Positions 27,253 through 36,557 of a stretch of DNA of 64,000 bases are shown piece by piece. Origin of the DNA: Planotetraspora phitsanulokensis (GTDB lineage Bacteria; Actinomycetota; Actinomycetes; Streptosporangiales; Streptosporangiaceae); contig NZ_BOOP01000009.1 of NCBI RefSeq assembly GCF_016863295.1, forward strand, positions 248,001 to 312,000. The letters are read 5' to 3'. A program made the translations under genes and the position numbers. The notes under the pieces were generated by a model. It was not told the DNA's origin. It worked only from the letters and a program-made list of their open reading frames with translations, and did not search any database. Within the stretch, counting starts at the first letter, position 1; each line of letters begins with the position of its first letter.

Positions 27253-28050
27253 ATGAAAACGGCGGTGTTCTTCCACGCCCATCCGGATGACGAGGCCCTG
27301 CTGACCGCGGGGACCATGGCGATGCTGGCGGACGAGGGGCATCGGGTGGTGCTCGTCGTCGCGACCGCGGGAGAACGCGGCCTCGCGGAGCTCCCCCACG
27401 GCGAGGAGCTCGGCCGGGCCCGGATGGACGAGCTGCGCAGCTCGGCGGCCGCGCTGGGATGCGCGCGGGTGGTGCAACTCGGGTACGGCGACTCGGGCCT
27501 GGCCATCGACGGCGGCATGGCGGACGACCGGGCGGACAACGCGTTCATCGACGTCGACATCGAGGAGGCGGCGCAACGCCTCGCCGCGATCCTCAAGGAG
27601 GAGACGGCCGACCTGGTCACGATCTACGACCCCTCCGGGGGGTACGGGCACCCGGACCACGTCCAGGTGTACCGGGTCGGCAGCCGGGCGGCCGAGATCG
27701 CCGGAACGCCGATCGTGCTGGAGGCGACGGTGAACCGCGACTGGCTCGTCAAGGGGGTGCGGCTCGCCGCCCGCTTCTATCCGGCACTCGACGTGAGGAG
27801 CTTCGAGAGGGCCTACTCCGCCGGGGAGACCATCACCCATCGGGTGAACGTCCGCAGGCACACCAAGGCCAAGCGCACCGCCATGGCCGCGCACGCCACC
27901 CAGGCCAGCGGCGGGAACGGCGACCGGACGCTCGGCGCCATGCTCAGGATCCCGGCGCCGATCTACCGGTACGTGTTCGGCACCGAGTGGTTCGTCCAGC
28001 GGGGACTGCCCCCGGGGACCCGCCTCAGGCATCCCTTCGGCAACCCCTAG
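27253..28050 (+). CDS. PIG-L/LmbE-family deacetylase
   Basis: 265 residues. The zinc motif AHPDDE is at residues 9-14 (FFHAHPDDEAL), and GGYGHPDHVQVYR gives the third histidine. The family removes N-acetyl groups from GlcNAc-containing small molecules or lipids (MshB and Mca of mycothiol metabolism, PIG-L). The sequence is not a clear MshB orthologue. Divergent from the glycosyltransferase, 150 bases apart; start at ATG 27253 (MKTAVFFHAH), although the frame is open far upstream. Confidence 0.87.
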   Translation: MKTAVFFHAHPDDEALLTAGTMAMLADEGHRVVLVVATAGERGLAELPHGEELGRARMDELRSSAAALGCARVVQLGYGDSGLAIDGGMADDRADNAFIDVDIEEAAQRLAAILKEETADLVTIYDPSGGYGHPDHVQVYRVGSRAAEIAGTPIVLEATVNRDWLVKGVRLAARFYPALDVRSFERAYSAGETITHRVNVRRHTKAKRTAMAAHATQASGGNGDRTLGAMLRIPAPIYRYVFGTEWFVQRGLPPGTRLRHPFGNP

Positions 28051-28056
28051 GGGGCC

Positions 28057-28076
28057 GATCCTCCGTCAGGAGGATC
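28057..28076 (+). terminator. hairpin after the LmbE-type gene
   Basis: GATCCTCC-GTCA-GGAGGATC: a perfect eight-base-pair stem with a four-base loop six bases after the stop codon. No T-run follows. Confidence 0.5.
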
Positions 28077-28135
28077 CCGCTCTTCCGATCTCCCGGCACA
28101 CTTGAGGCGACCAAGGACGACTGGGGGCATCTCGA

Positions 28136-29209
28136 GTGAACAACAAGTGGCTACGTGTCGCGCTGTCGGCGCTGTCCCTTGCGCTGGCCGTCGTGCTCGT
28201 GGTCTACCTGCCGTGGATCGTGCACACGCTGACCGGCGCCAAGGTCAACTGGCACGAGATCGGGCGTGAGTTCGGCAGGCTGAGCTGGCACACGGTCCTG
28301 CTGATGACCGTGTTGTGGCTGGGAAGCCTGTGGGCCTACACCTTCGTGATGACCTCGGCGCTGCCCGGCCTCACCCACCTCCAGGCCCTGACCCTCAACG
28401 GGGCGGGAAGCGCGGTCAGCAACCTGCTCCCGTTCGGCGGCGCGGCGGGGGTCGCGCTGACCTTCGGGATGACGCGCGGCTGGGGGTTCGCCAACCGGCC
28501 CATCGTGGTCTACACGCTGGTCACCGGCATCTGGAACACCCTGTTCAGGTTCCTGCTGCCCGCCGTCGGCATCGCCGCCCTGCTGATCGCGGGCAAGGCC
28601 GCCAACCCGACCATCGCGAACGCCGGATGGGTGGGGGCCGTGTCCATCGTCGCCCTGGTCGCCGTCGTGGCGGCGGCCCTGTACTGGGATCGCGCCGCGG
28701 CCGTCCTCGGCCGGGCCCTCGACGGGCTCCTCCGGATCGTCCCCCACCGGGTCCGGCCCGCCGAGCACGCCGCCTCCGCGGCGATCGACCGGCTCCGCCG
28801 GGACATCGCGGAGATCGTCCACCGCAAGTGGGCGGGGCTGTCGCTGGGGATGGTCGCCTTCCTCGCCCTCCAGTGCCTGATCATGGCCTGCTGCCTCGTG
28901 GCCACCGGCTCGTACCCCGGCCCCGCGGAGACGATCGCCGTGTTCGCGCTGAGCCGGGTGCTGACCTCCGTCGTGGTCACGCCGAGCGGTGCGGGGATCA
29001 TGGAGGGCGGCGTGGCGACCCTGCTGATCGGCGCCTTCGGACAGCCCGCGAGCGGTGCGACCGCGGCCGCCGTCCTGTTCGGCTTCTGGACCTACACGAT
29101 CGAGATCCCGTGGGGCGCGCTGGCGCTCGGCGCATGGTCGCTCCTGCGCAGGCGCGAGAAGACGTCGGCGGACGGCCGGCCGACGCTGGCGAGCACGCAG
29201 ACGACCTGA
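28136..29209 (+). CDS. lysylphosphatidylglycerol synthase TM-region-like (AglD/UPF0104) membrane protein
   Basis: 357 residues with about eight hydrophobic helices (ALSALSLALAVVLVVYLPW, LLMTVLWLGSLWAYTFVM, VSIVALVAVVAAALYW, and others). The GGAAGVALTFGM segment and the late TPSGAGIMEGGVATLL motif are those of the LPG-synthase transmembrane/UPF0104 family, which includes flippase-like proteins found beside lipid-linked glycosyltransferases. GTG start at 28136 with GGGGG upstream. Context with GT4 and LmbE genes suggests glycolipid handling. Confidence 0.83.
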   Translation: MNNKWLRVALSALSLALAVVLVVYLPWIVHTLTGAKVNWHEIGREFGRLSWHTVLLMTVLWLGSLWAYTFVMTSALPGLTHLQALTLNGAGSAVSNLLPFGGAAGVALTFGMTRGWGFANRPIVVYTLVTGIWNTLFRFLLPAVGIAALLIAGKAANPTIANAGWVGAVSIVALVAVVAAALYWDRAAAVLGRALDGLLRIVPHRVRPAEHAASAAIDRLRRDIAEIVHRKWAGLSLGMVAFLALQCLIMACCLVATGSYPGPAETIAVFALSRVLTSVVVTPSGAGIMEGGVATLLIGAFGQPASGATAAAVLFGFWTYTIEIPWGALALGAWSLLRRREKTSADGRPTLASTQTT

Positions 29210-29386
29210 CCTTCCCGCATGAGCGATGAGGCCGGATCCGGAAAGACCTTGTGCCCTCTTCGCGGGCGCGCATACCGTTACGGCTGACATGTGTGTGCGA
29301 GTGGCAGCGGACGCGTACGACGCACGGCGATCGCCTGGGCGCGGCCCTCTGGCCATTCGCACGGCTCGGCGCGGGATCACCGTCCG

Positions 29387-32300
29387 ATGAGTCCGGTCAC
29401 GTTCCGGGTCCTCGGCCCGGTCGAGGCGGACGACGACGCCGGCCACATCGATCTCGGCGGTCTGCGGCAACGCGCGGTCCTCGCCCGCCTGCTCGTCGCC
29501 CGGGGGCAGGTCGTCCCCGTGGACACGCTGCTGTTCGACCTGTGGGACGACGACGCGCCCAAGGGAGCGCAGTCAGGACTGCAGGTCTACATCTCGCGCC
29601 TGCGCCGCGTCCTCGAGCCGAACCGCCCGCGTGGCGGGCCGAACCGCCTCCTGGTGACGGTGGCCTCCGGCTACGCCCTGCGCGCCGCGCCCGAGCAGGT
29701 CGACGCGCTGCGCTTCGAGGCGACCGTCCGCTCCGCCGGGGAGTGGCTGGAGGACGACCCCGCCTCGGCCCGGGCCAGGCTCGAGTCGGTCCTGGGGTTG
29801 TGGCAGGGCACGCCGTACTCCGGTTTCGCGGACCAGCCGTGGGCGGAGGCGGAGGTGGCCCGGCTGAGCGAGCTGCGGCTCGTGGCCCGCGAGCGGCACG
29901 CCGACGCGGGACTGCGCATGGGCCTGCACGCCGAGACCGTGCCCGACCTCGATGCGATGACGACCGAGCACGCCCTGCGCGAGGAGGGCTGGCGTCTGCT
30001 GGCGCTCGGGCTCTACCGGTGCGGGCGGCAGGGAGACGCGCTGGCCGCGATCCGCAGGGCCCGCGCGATCCTGTCGGACGAGCTCGGCATCGACCCGGGC
30101 CCGGCGTTGCGGAAGCTGGAGTCCGGCATCCTGTCCCAGGACCCCGCGCTCGACCTCGCCGTCCCCGCGACCCGCCGGGCCGCGGAGGTCGGCGGGAGCT
30201 GGCCGCCGCGGTCGCTCGAGGCGGTGGACCTGCCGCCCCTGGAGGCAGAGCCCTTCGTCGGCCGTGACGGCGAGCTCGCCACGCTCAGGGCCGCGGCGCC
30301 CCGCGCCGGGGCAGGCCGGTTCACGGTCGCCGTCGTCAGCGGGGACCCCGGCGCCGGCAAGACCACGCTGGTGCGCCAGTTGTCCGGCCTGCTGGAAGAG
30401 ACGGGCTGGATCGCGGCCGGCGGCGGCTGCCCGGACAGCAGCGCGACGCCCCCGGGCTGGGCGTGGGTCGAGGTGCTGCGCGGGCTCGTCGCGCGACGGG
30501 GCCCGGGCGAGTACGCCGCTCTGCTGGCGCCGCTGCTCGACGACGCCGCGCCGGACACGGGAGACGACGAGGCGTCGGGCGGATTCCGCCTGCACCGGGC
30601 GGTCGGCGGCTATCTGTCGGCGGTCGCCCGCGAGGCCCCGCTGCTGATCGTCCTGGAGGATCTGCACTGGGCCGACGACCAGACGCTCGCACTGCTGCGC
30701 GCGCTGCCCAGCCTGCTGGCCGCCAGCCGGGTGCTGATGGTCGTGACCTGCCGCGACGGCGAGCTGAACGACCAGCAGCAGGACGTGCTCGCGGCTCTGG
30801 CCAGGCTCGGCCCCGTGCGGGTCGGCCTCGACGGGCTCGACGACGCGTCGGTGGCCGAACTGGTCAGGGCGACCTGCGTGCACGACGTCGACGACGACGT
30901 CGTCACCACGATCGTCGAACGGGCCGGCGGCAACCCCTTCTTCGTCAAGGAGACGGTCCGCCTCTTCGAGGCCGAGGCCGACATCTCCGAGGTGCCCTCC
31001 GGGGTACGCGACATCCTGCGCAGGAGGATCGCCCGGCTGCCCGAACGGGCGCAGCAGGTGTTGCTCCAGGCGGCCGTGATCGGACGCGACGTCGACGTGG
31101 ACGTGCTGGTCGACGTGTCGGGCGACGAGGACGCGGTGGTGGACGCCGTCGAGGCCGCCCTGCTCGCCGGGCTCGTCACCGAGCCGGGCGCCGGTCTGCT
31201 CCGCTTCGACCACGACCTGGTCAGGGACACCCTCTACTCCGACGCCTCGCGGTTGCGCAGGTCACGGTTGCACGCCGCCGTGGCGTCCGTGATCGAGCGG
31301 CGCAACCCGGGCGACGTGGCCGCGCTGGCCCACCACTACGACGCCGCGGGCACCCTGGACACCGCCGCGAAGGCCGGCTGGTACGGCGGGCTCGCGGCCG
31401 AGCAGGCCGAGCGCCGTTTCGCCCACCGCGAGGCGGCGTCGTTGTGGCAGCAGGCCGTCGCCGCCCTCGACCGCGCCCACGGGGGAAACGGACCGGTCAG
31501 GGAGCGGCTGGAGCTTCAGCTCAGGCACATCAGGGCGCTGGCCCTGTGCGGCGACATGACCGCCGCGCGCGGCCTGCGGCGTGAGGCCATGAACGTCGCC
31601 CTCCCGCTCGGCGACATGGAGCTGACGGCGCGGATCGCGGCCTCCCTCGCCGTACCGCACAAGGGAATCGCCCGCGATTTCACCAGGACCGCCTGGGAGA
31701 TCGTCGACGTCACCGAGAAGGCCCTCGTCGAACTGCCCGAAGGCGAGCAGTCGTTGCGGGCGAGCCTGCTGGCCACGCTGGCGCTCGAACTGGAGGGCTC
31801 CGCCACACAGCGGGGCTACCAGGCGTCGCTGGAGGCGGAGGAACTGGCCAGGTCGAGCGGCGACCCGGCTCTGCTGGCGGTCGCGCTCAGCGGGAGGCTG
31901 CGCCAGTCCTACACGATGACGCAGGTCGACGAGCGGGAGACCATCGGCCGTGAACTGCTCCGGGTCGGCGCGGAATCAGGGCAGATCGAGGTCCGGGCGC
32001 TGGCCCACCTCGTGCTGCTCGAGTGCGCGGCGGCCCGCGGCGACTTCGCCGAGGCCGACGAGCACCTGGCGGAGGCGGAGTCTCTCGGCCGCCGGTACGA
32101 CCTGCCGGCTCCGGCCGCCGTCGGCGCCTGGTACGCGGGGCAGCGCCTGATGATCACCGGCGACTACGCCGAAGCCGAGCGCGCCTACCGCAACGCGGCC
32201 AGGCTGACGGCCCGGGCGGGCATGCTGGAGGGCCGCCAGGACCTGCCGCTGATCGCCACCTTCTGCCTGCACCTGGTCGACGGGCGCGCCGCCGAGATGG

Positions 32301-32728
32301 CGGAGCCGCTCGCCGAGGCGCACCAGCGCGGCGCCAAATGGACGCTCGACGCCTACGCCGTGGCGCTCGTCTCCGCCGGGCACCTGAGGGACGCGGAGGT
32401 GATCGCGGCGGGGCGGGAGCCGGTGCGCACGGACTTCCTCTACGAACTCGCCCTCATCTGGCGGGCGCTGGCCGGGATGCTGCTCGACGACGCCGACCGG
32501 ATGAAGGAGGCCTACGAGAAGCTCGTGCCGTTCCGCGACCGCATCGCCGGAGCGGGAACCGGGGTCGTCGCCCTCTGGCCGGTGGCCCGGACCCTCGGCG
32601 ATCTCGCCGTACGGCTCGGCCTGCCCGCCCGCGAGCACTACGAGACGGCGCTCGGGGTGGCGGAGCGGGTCGGCGTGCCCCGCTGGATCGGCGAAGCCCG
32701 TCAGGCGCTCGGCTCTCTCGGCGCCTGA
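29387..32728 (+). CDS. AfsR/SARP-family regulator with AAA and TPR regions
   Basis: 1113 residues. Residues ~1-95: OmpR-type winged helix (TFRVLGPVEADDDAGHIDLG, QSGLQVYISRLRRVLEP). ~100-245: bacterial transcriptional activation domain (WQGTPYSGFADQPWAEAEVA, GWRLLALGLYRCGRQGDALA). ~290-570: STAND-type ATPase with Walker A GDPGAGKTTL and Walker B LLIVLEDLHWADD. The rest is helical TPR-like sensor. Such regulators activate secondary-metabolism or stress genes by binding direct heptamer repeats near -35. The ATG at 29387 is chosen because family homology starts there; frame is open from 29291. No biosynthetic cluster is adjacent. Confidence 0.88.
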   Translation: MSPVTFRVLGPVEADDDAGHIDLGGLRQRAVLARLLVARGQVVPVDTLLFDLWDDDAPKGAQSGLQVYISRLRRVLEPNRPRGGPNRLLVTVASGYALRAAPEQVDALRFEATVRSAGEWLEDDPASARARLESVLGLWQGTPYSGFADQPWAEAEVARLSELRLVARERHADAGLRMGLHAETVPDLDAMTTEHALREEGWRLLALGLYRCGRQGDALAAIRRARAILSDELGIDPGPALRKLESGILSQDPALDLAVPATRRAAEVGGSWPPRSLEAVDLPPLEAEPFVGRDGELATLRAAAPRAGAGRFTVAVVSGDPGAGKTTLVRQLSGLLEETGWIAAGGGCPDSSATPPGWAWVEVLRGLVARRGPGEYAALLAPLLDDAAPDTGDDEASGGFRLHRAVGGYLSAVAREAPLLIVLEDLHWADDQTLALLRALPSLLAASRVLMVVTCRDGELNDQQQDVLAALARLGPVRVGLDGLDDASVAELVRATCVHDVDDDVVTTIVERAGGNPFFVKETVRLFEAEADISEVPSGVRDILRRRIARLPERAQQVLLQAAVIGRDVDVDVLVDVSGDEDAVVDAVEAALLAGLVTEPGAGLLRFDHDLVRDTLYSDASRLRRSRLHAAVASVIERRNPGDVAALAHHYDAAGTLDTAAKAGWYGGLAAEQAERRFAHREAASLWQQAVAALDRAHGGNGPVRERLELQLRHIRALALCGDMTAARGLRREAMNVALPLGDMELTARIAASLAVPHKGIARDFTRTAWEIVDVTEKALVELPEGEQSLRASLLATLALELEGSATQRGYQASLEAEELARSSGDPALLAVALSGRLRQSYTMTQVDERETIGRELLRVGAESGQIEVRALAHLVLLECAAARGDFAEADEHLAEAESLGRRYDLPAPAAVGAWYAGQRLMITGDYAEAERAYRNAARLTARAGMLEGRQDLPLIATFCLHLVDGRAAEMAEPLAEAHQRGAKWTLDAYAVALVSAGHLRDAEVIAAGREPVRTDFLYELALIWRALAGMLLDDADRMKEAYEKLVPFRDRIAGAGTGVVALWPVARTLGDLAVRLGLPAREHYETALGVAERVGVPRWIGEARQALGSLGA

Positions 32729-32790
32729 CCCGCCTGATCCCGCCGGGAACCGGCGCTCCCGTCGGACGGTGGACGGCGGGTCGCCCGCGG

Positions 32791-33387
32791 TCAGCAGGCG
32801 ACCTGGAACGCCGCGCTCTCGTAGGAGCGCGAGCCGACGTCGAGCCGCACGCGGTAGCGACCGGGGTTGCCGTCGATTCGGGGCCGCCACTCGACGGCAC
32901 GCGGGCCTCCGGTGAAACCGCTCCTGCTGGCGAAGTAGGGCTGCCACTCGCGCGTCGAGGTGTTCCAGCGCACGACCTGCCACGCGTACGAGACGCCGGA
33001 GCCGTCGGAGTCGATCACCGTTCGCACCCGGTAGGTGCGCTCGCAGTCCGCGCCGCCGGGCATCGCGGTCACCGTCACCGTGCCGGGGGCGGGAGCCGCC
33101 TCCGGCGCCGCGCCCGTCGTCAGGTTTGTCGCCTCGGCCTCGTCGGCGCGGGTGGTCAGGGTCATCACGCGAGTGGGCCGGTCCGCGAAGGCCCCTGTCG
33201 TGGATGATCCCGACGACGTGGAACCCGAAGGCGTCACGGACGAGAGCGCCGGCACGTCTCCGGGCTCGGCCTGGGACGCCTGCGCCCCCACGTACGCGCC
33301 GGCCACCGCCATGGTGGCGACCAGCAGCTTCGCGATGTTCGCGGCGCCGCCCACCATGATCGGCATCACACTGCTTCGCGGACTCAT
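32791..33387 (-). CDS. membrane-anchored secreted protein with an Ig-like domain
   Basis: 198 residues. A short start, then an uncleaved-type hydrophobic helix (NIAKLLVATMAVAGAYVGA), a Ser/Thr/Pro linker (~45-95) and a C-terminal beta domain with one disulfide-ready pair: CERTYRVRTVIDSDGSGVSY ... AFQVAC. AAGGGG precedes the ATG. The last ~95 residues resemble the extracellular domain of the pseudokinase at 46145 in layout. Function unknown. Confidence 0.65.
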   Translation of the reverse strand: MSPRSSVMPIMVGGAANIAKLLVATMAVAGAYVGAQASQAEPGDVPALSSVTPSGSTSSGSSTTGAFADRPTRVMTLTTRADEAEATNLTTGAAPEAAPAPGTVTVTAMPGGADCERTYRVRTVIDSDGSGVSYAWQVVRWNTSTREWQPYFASRSGFTGGPRAVEWRPRIDGNPGRYRVRLDVGSRSYESAAFQVAC

Positions 33388-33515
33388 CGGCCTACCCCTT
33401 CCTTTCCACCACCAGATTCGGGTGGGGTGGTTGACCGGCGCTTGACGGCTGCTTGCAGGCGCGGCAGAACCCGGCGGTAAGGTAAGCCTGACCTCAGAAA
33501 GGGCGGTGGTGGCCG

Positions 33516-34013
33516 GTGCGGATCCCCGACCCCCTGGGGGCCTCGATACTCGGCCTGCCCCTGTGGCTCGTCGTCGCGGTCGGCGCGATCGCGCTGTTCG
33601 GCGCGTTCCAGGCCTACTACTGGATCGGCCACCGGCTCGGTGAGGCCCTCTACCGGTCCCGCATGGGCAGGAAGATCGGGCAGCAGCGCATCGTCCGGGT
33701 CGAGGCCATCGTGCGCCGGTGGGGCGCGCTCGCCGTCTACGGGTGTTTCTGGATCCCCGGCCTTCGCCACACGCTGCCCTGGGTCGCGGGGGCGCTCCGC
33801 GTCGACTACCGGTGGTATCTGGTCGCCAGCGGGCTCGGCTGCCTGACCTGGGTGCCCGTGACGACGTTCGGGCTCTACTCGCTCGTCTGGACCTGGGTGC
33901 GACTGGTCGCCGCATCGCCGGTTCTGGCCGTCTCGGTGCTCGTGGTGCTCGCCGCGGCCGCGGCGGGGCTGGTCACCTGGCGACGGCGCAGAAAAATGCC
34001 AACGACATCCTGA
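33516..34013 (+). CDS. DedA/VTT (SNARE-associated) membrane protein
   Basis: 165 residues, GTG start. Hydrophobic helices at ~12-35 and ~120-155 flank the VTT signature: GAFQAYYWIGHRLGEALYRS, then a basic loop and RWGALAVYGCFWIPGLRHTL-PWVAGAL. DedA proteins translocate undecaprenyl phosphate or other lipids. It is shorter than typical DedA (~200), with a reduced N-terminus. Confidence 0.75.
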   Translation: MRIPDPLGASILGLPLWLVVAVGAIALFGAFQAYYWIGHRLGEALYRSRMGRKIGQQRIVRVEAIVRRWGALAVYGCFWIPGLRHTLPWVAGALRVDYRWYLVASGLGCLTWVPVTTFGLYSLVWTWVRLVAASPVLAVSVLVVLAAAAAGLVTWRRRRKMPTTS

Positions 34014-34079
34014 CCATTTAGTCCATAACGTCTTTAAATAGCCATCTTTCAAGATTGCCGATCATGCGATCATGTGCGG

Positions 34080-35009
34080 ATGCGTATCAAAGTCATCGGC
34101 GCATTGACAGCCGCCATTCTCGCCATGGGATCGGTGGGCACGGCCGCGGCCGCGGCGACCGTGCCCGTGAGCACCACCGCGGCGAACATTTCCGTCGCCG
34201 TCCCCGCGACGGCGGTTCCCGCGACGACCGCCGCTGTGGTCGCCGCACCACCCTCGATCACCGCCCGCCGGGCATACGTGGTCGACGTCACCACGGGCAA
34301 GGCTCTGATGTCCAAGTCGTCGACCACCCGCGTGCAGATCGCCAGCGTGACCAAGCTCATGACCGCCTATGTCGTGCTGAAGCGGGCCAAGCTGAACGAC
34401 GTCGTCACGGTCGGCAAGGCCGACATCCAATGGGCCACGTCCCACGGCGCGACCGGGGGCGGCTTCAAGGCGGGTGAGCGGCTCTTCGTCCGCGACCTGC
34501 TGTACGCCCTGATGCTCCCCTCCGCGGCCGACGCGGCCAACGCGCTGGCCGTGAAGTACGGCCCGGGCAAGACGAAGTTCGTCGCCAGGATGAACGCCGC
34601 CGCCAAGTCGCTCGGGCTGAAGGACACCCGCTACGCCAACGCGGACGGCCTCACCTCCACCAAGTCGTACTCCACGGCACGCGACCAGGCGAAGCTGGCG
34701 CAGATCGTGCTGAAGACCCCCACCCTGTCCACGATCATCAAGACCAAGAAGTACACGACTCCGGCGACGAAGATCCACCGGAAGCACACGTGGACCAACT
34801 CGAACAAGCTGCTCAGTGAGGGCGCGATCGGGCTGAAGACCGGTTATACGGCGAAGGCCGGCTACTGTCTCGCGTTCGCGCAGGTGAAGAGTGGCCACCT
34901 GATCGTCGGCACCGTCCTGGGCGACAAGTCCGACGCGGCCCGCTTCACCTCGGCGCGCAAGCTGCTCAATTGGGCGGGCGCGCAGGTGGCGGCGGCCGCG
35001 AAGGCGTAG
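34080..35009 (+). CDS. D-alanyl-D-alanine carboxypeptidase (S11, PBP5-like)
   Basis: 309 residues, secreted. Signal peptide KVIGALTAAILAMGSVGTAA, an Ala/Thr/Val-rich linker, then the peptidase: SxxK in QIASVTKLMTAYV, the second motif as PSAADAAN (usual SxN replaced by SAA), and KTG in GLKTGYTAKAGYC. It lacks the PBP5 C-terminal amphipathic anchor, so it is probably released or held by the N-terminus. GTG at 34074 is an alternative start. It trims pentapeptide side chains. The AT-rich 60 bases ahead form its promoter. Confidence 0.88.
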   Translation: MRIKVIGALTAAILAMGSVGTAAAAATVPVSTTAANISVAVPATAVPATTAAVVAAPPSITARRAYVVDVTTGKALMSKSSTTRVQIASVTKLMTAYVVLKRAKLNDVVTVGKADIQWATSHGATGGGFKAGERLFVRDLLYALMLPSAADAANALAVKYGPGKTKFVARMNAAAKSLGLKDTRYANADGLTSTKSYSTARDQAKLAQIVLKTPTLSTIIKTKKYTTPATKIHRKHTWTNSNKLLSEGAIGLKTGYTAKAGYCLAFAQVKSGHLIVGTVLGDKSDAARFTSARKLLNWAGAQVAAAAKA

Positions 35010-35027
35010 GCCCCGGGTCCGTACGGC

Positions 35028-35062
35028 GGCCGCCCGGGAACGGGGAACGTTCCCGGGCGGCC
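35028..35062. terminator. strong bidirectional terminator
   Basis: GGCCGCCCGGGAAC (35028-35041) pairs perfectly with GTTCCCGGGCGGCC (35049-35062), seven-base loop. It separates the convergent carboxypeptidase and RNA methyltransferase genes. Confidence 0.7.
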
Positions 35063-35102
35063 GTGGATCAGCACACCAGGCTGTGGATCAGCGCACCAGG
35101 CT
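35063..35102. repeat. 20-base tandem duplication at the 3' end of the methyltransferase gene
   Basis: GTGGATCAGCACACCAGGCT is followed directly by the same 20 bases with one change (A to G). The second copy contains the stop and last codons of the methyltransferase gene, so the first is a duplicated gene end lying after the stop. Confidence 0.75.
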
Positions 35103-35933
35103 GTGACAGGCGATGGCGGCGGCGGCCACGACGTTCAGCGAGTCGACCCCGAGGTCCATCGCCGTCTCGCTCATGGGGATGCGCACGGGGTGGTCGGCCT
35201 CGTGCAGCCAATGGGAGGACAGCCCGTCGCCCTCCGAGCCGAGCATGAGCGCGACGCGGTCGCCCAGCACCACGTCGTCCATCGGCACGGCCGCCCGGTC
35301 GGGCGTAAGGGCAAGCAACTGGAACCCCTCCGCGCGGATCTCGGCCAGCCCGTCGTGCCAGTCGGTCATCCGGGCGTACGGGATGGCGAACACCGCGCCC
35401 ATCGACACCTTGACCGACCTCCGGTAGAGCGGGTCGGCGCAACGGGGCGACAGGACCAGGGCGTCGACGCCCAGCGCGGCGGCGCAGCGGAAGATGGCCC
35501 CGACGTTCCCGTGATCGACCAGGTCCTCCAGCACGACGATCCGGCGGGGCGTCCTGCGCGGGCCTTCCTGCGGCGCCCCTCCGGCGACGACCCGGCCGGA
35601 GATGACGTCGGAGACCGACGGCGGCGTCAGGCGCTCCATCGACGCGAGAGCGCCGCGGTGGACCTGGAAGCCGGTGATCCCCTCCATGACCTCGTCGGAG
35701 ACCAGGTAGACGGTGACGCCCTCGATCACGTCCGCGAGATGACCGAGCCATTTCGCGGTGGTCAGCACCGAGCGCACCGGATGCCCGGCGGCCACGGCAC
35801 GCCTGATGACCTTCTCCCCCTCGGCGAGGAACAGCCCCCGCTCGCCCTCGAGGCTCTTGCGCAGGTCGACGTCGCGCAAACGTGTGTAGTCCGCCAGGCG
35901 GGGATCGGCGGCGTCTTCGACCGGGATGACCAC
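35088..35933 (-). CDS. TrmH/SpoU-family RNA methyltransferase
   Basis: 281 residues, SPOUT class. N-terminal substrate-binding part (GLFLAEGEKVIRRAVAAGHP), then the knot domain: motif 1 DHGNVGAIFRCAAALG, motif 2 RVALMLGSEGDGLS, motif 3 IPMSETAMDLGVDSLNVVAA. Methylates a ribose 2'-O in rRNA or tRNA; the target is not evident. GTG start at 35933. Confidence 0.9.
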   Translation of the reverse strand: MVIPVEDAADPRLADYTRLRDVDLRKSLEGERGLFLAEGEKVIRRAVAAGHPVRSVLTTAKWLGHLADVIEGVTVYLVSDEVMEGITGFQVHRGALASMERLTPPSVSDVISGRVVAGGAPQEGPRRTPRRIVVLEDLVDHGNVGAIFRCAAALGVDALVLSPRCADPLYRRSVKVSMGAVFAIPYARMTDWHDGLAEIRAEGFQLLALTPDRAAVPMDDVVLGDRVALMLGSEGDGLSSHWLHEADHPVRIPMSETAMDLGVDSLNVVAAAAIACHSLVR

Positions 35934-35978
35934 GCGCCAAGGGTACGGCGTGCGCGGCGCTCGGCCGCCCTCGGCGGA

Positions 35979-36437
35979 CTACTCCCAGGGACGGCTCCCG
36001 GCGTCGGGGTTGGTCGCGTCGGGGTCCGCCGTCACGACGATCAGCTTGGTCAGCATGCCGGTGCCCGTACCGGCCGAGCACGTGATCGCGGCGGGGCGGA
36101 CCGCGGCGGCCGTACACGAGGGGCGTGGAGCCTGTAGCGGGCGGTCCCGCTGCCACTGGAGGGTAACTACGGCGAGATCGAGGCCGAGCGAGCGGAACGC
36201 CCGCGCCAGGGCCGGGCCACCGCCGGGATCGGTCCAGGCCCGTCCGGTACGACCGGTCATCACGATCTCCCGCAGACAGGTGAGCTCACGCAGCCTCCGC
36301 CGGACCTCGGCCGGACAGCCCGGCTCGGCGAACTCGATGAGAACGAGATCCGCCGGCCACTCTCGAGGCGTCGCGAGGGCCGCCGCGCCGGACGTATCGC
36401 CGACCTCGCCGACCTCGCCGTCCATGACCGCCGCCAC
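35979..36437 (-). CDS. hypothetical protein
   Basis: 152 residues, GTG start at 36437 or ATG at 36425. Contains EWPADLVLIEFAEPGCPAEV and VVTLQWQRDRP, with four cysteines and no recognised domain or membrane helix. It lies 45 bases upstream of the RNA methyltransferase gene on the same strand, so probably shares its transcript. Confidence 0.5.
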   Translation of the reverse strand: MAAVMDGEVGEVGDTSGAAALATPREWPADLVLIEFAEPGCPAEVRRRLRELTCLREIVMTGRTGRAWTDPGGGPALARAFRSLGLDLAVVTLQWQRDRPLQAPRPSCTAAAVRPAAITCSAGTGTGMLTKLIVVTADPDATNPDAGSRPWE

Positions 36438-36464
36438 CTGCGCCCCCTAGCCCTCTGCGCCTCA

Positions 36465-36500
36465 CGATACATCGCGTTTGCCCCAGGTCAAGATGTATCG
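36465..36500. promoter_or_regulatory. inverted repeat CGATACAT / ATGTATCG
   Basis: CGATACAT (36465-36472) and ATGTATCG (36493-36500) are exact inverted copies 20 bases apart, upstream of both the hypothetical gene and the VWA gene. Looks like an operator for a dimeric regulator. Confidence 0.45.
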
Positions 36501-36512
36501 CAAGTTAGTTTA

Positions 36513-36532
36513 CATGGTGAGTCTTTACCATG
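36513..36532. promoter_or_regulatory. inverted repeat CATGGT / ACCATG
   Basis: CATGGT (36513-36518) and ACCATG (36527-36532) flank eight AT-rich bases in the same AT-rich intergenic region. Confidence 0.35.
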
Positions 36533-36557
36533 ACTTTTCGTAATCAGTGCACCAAGA

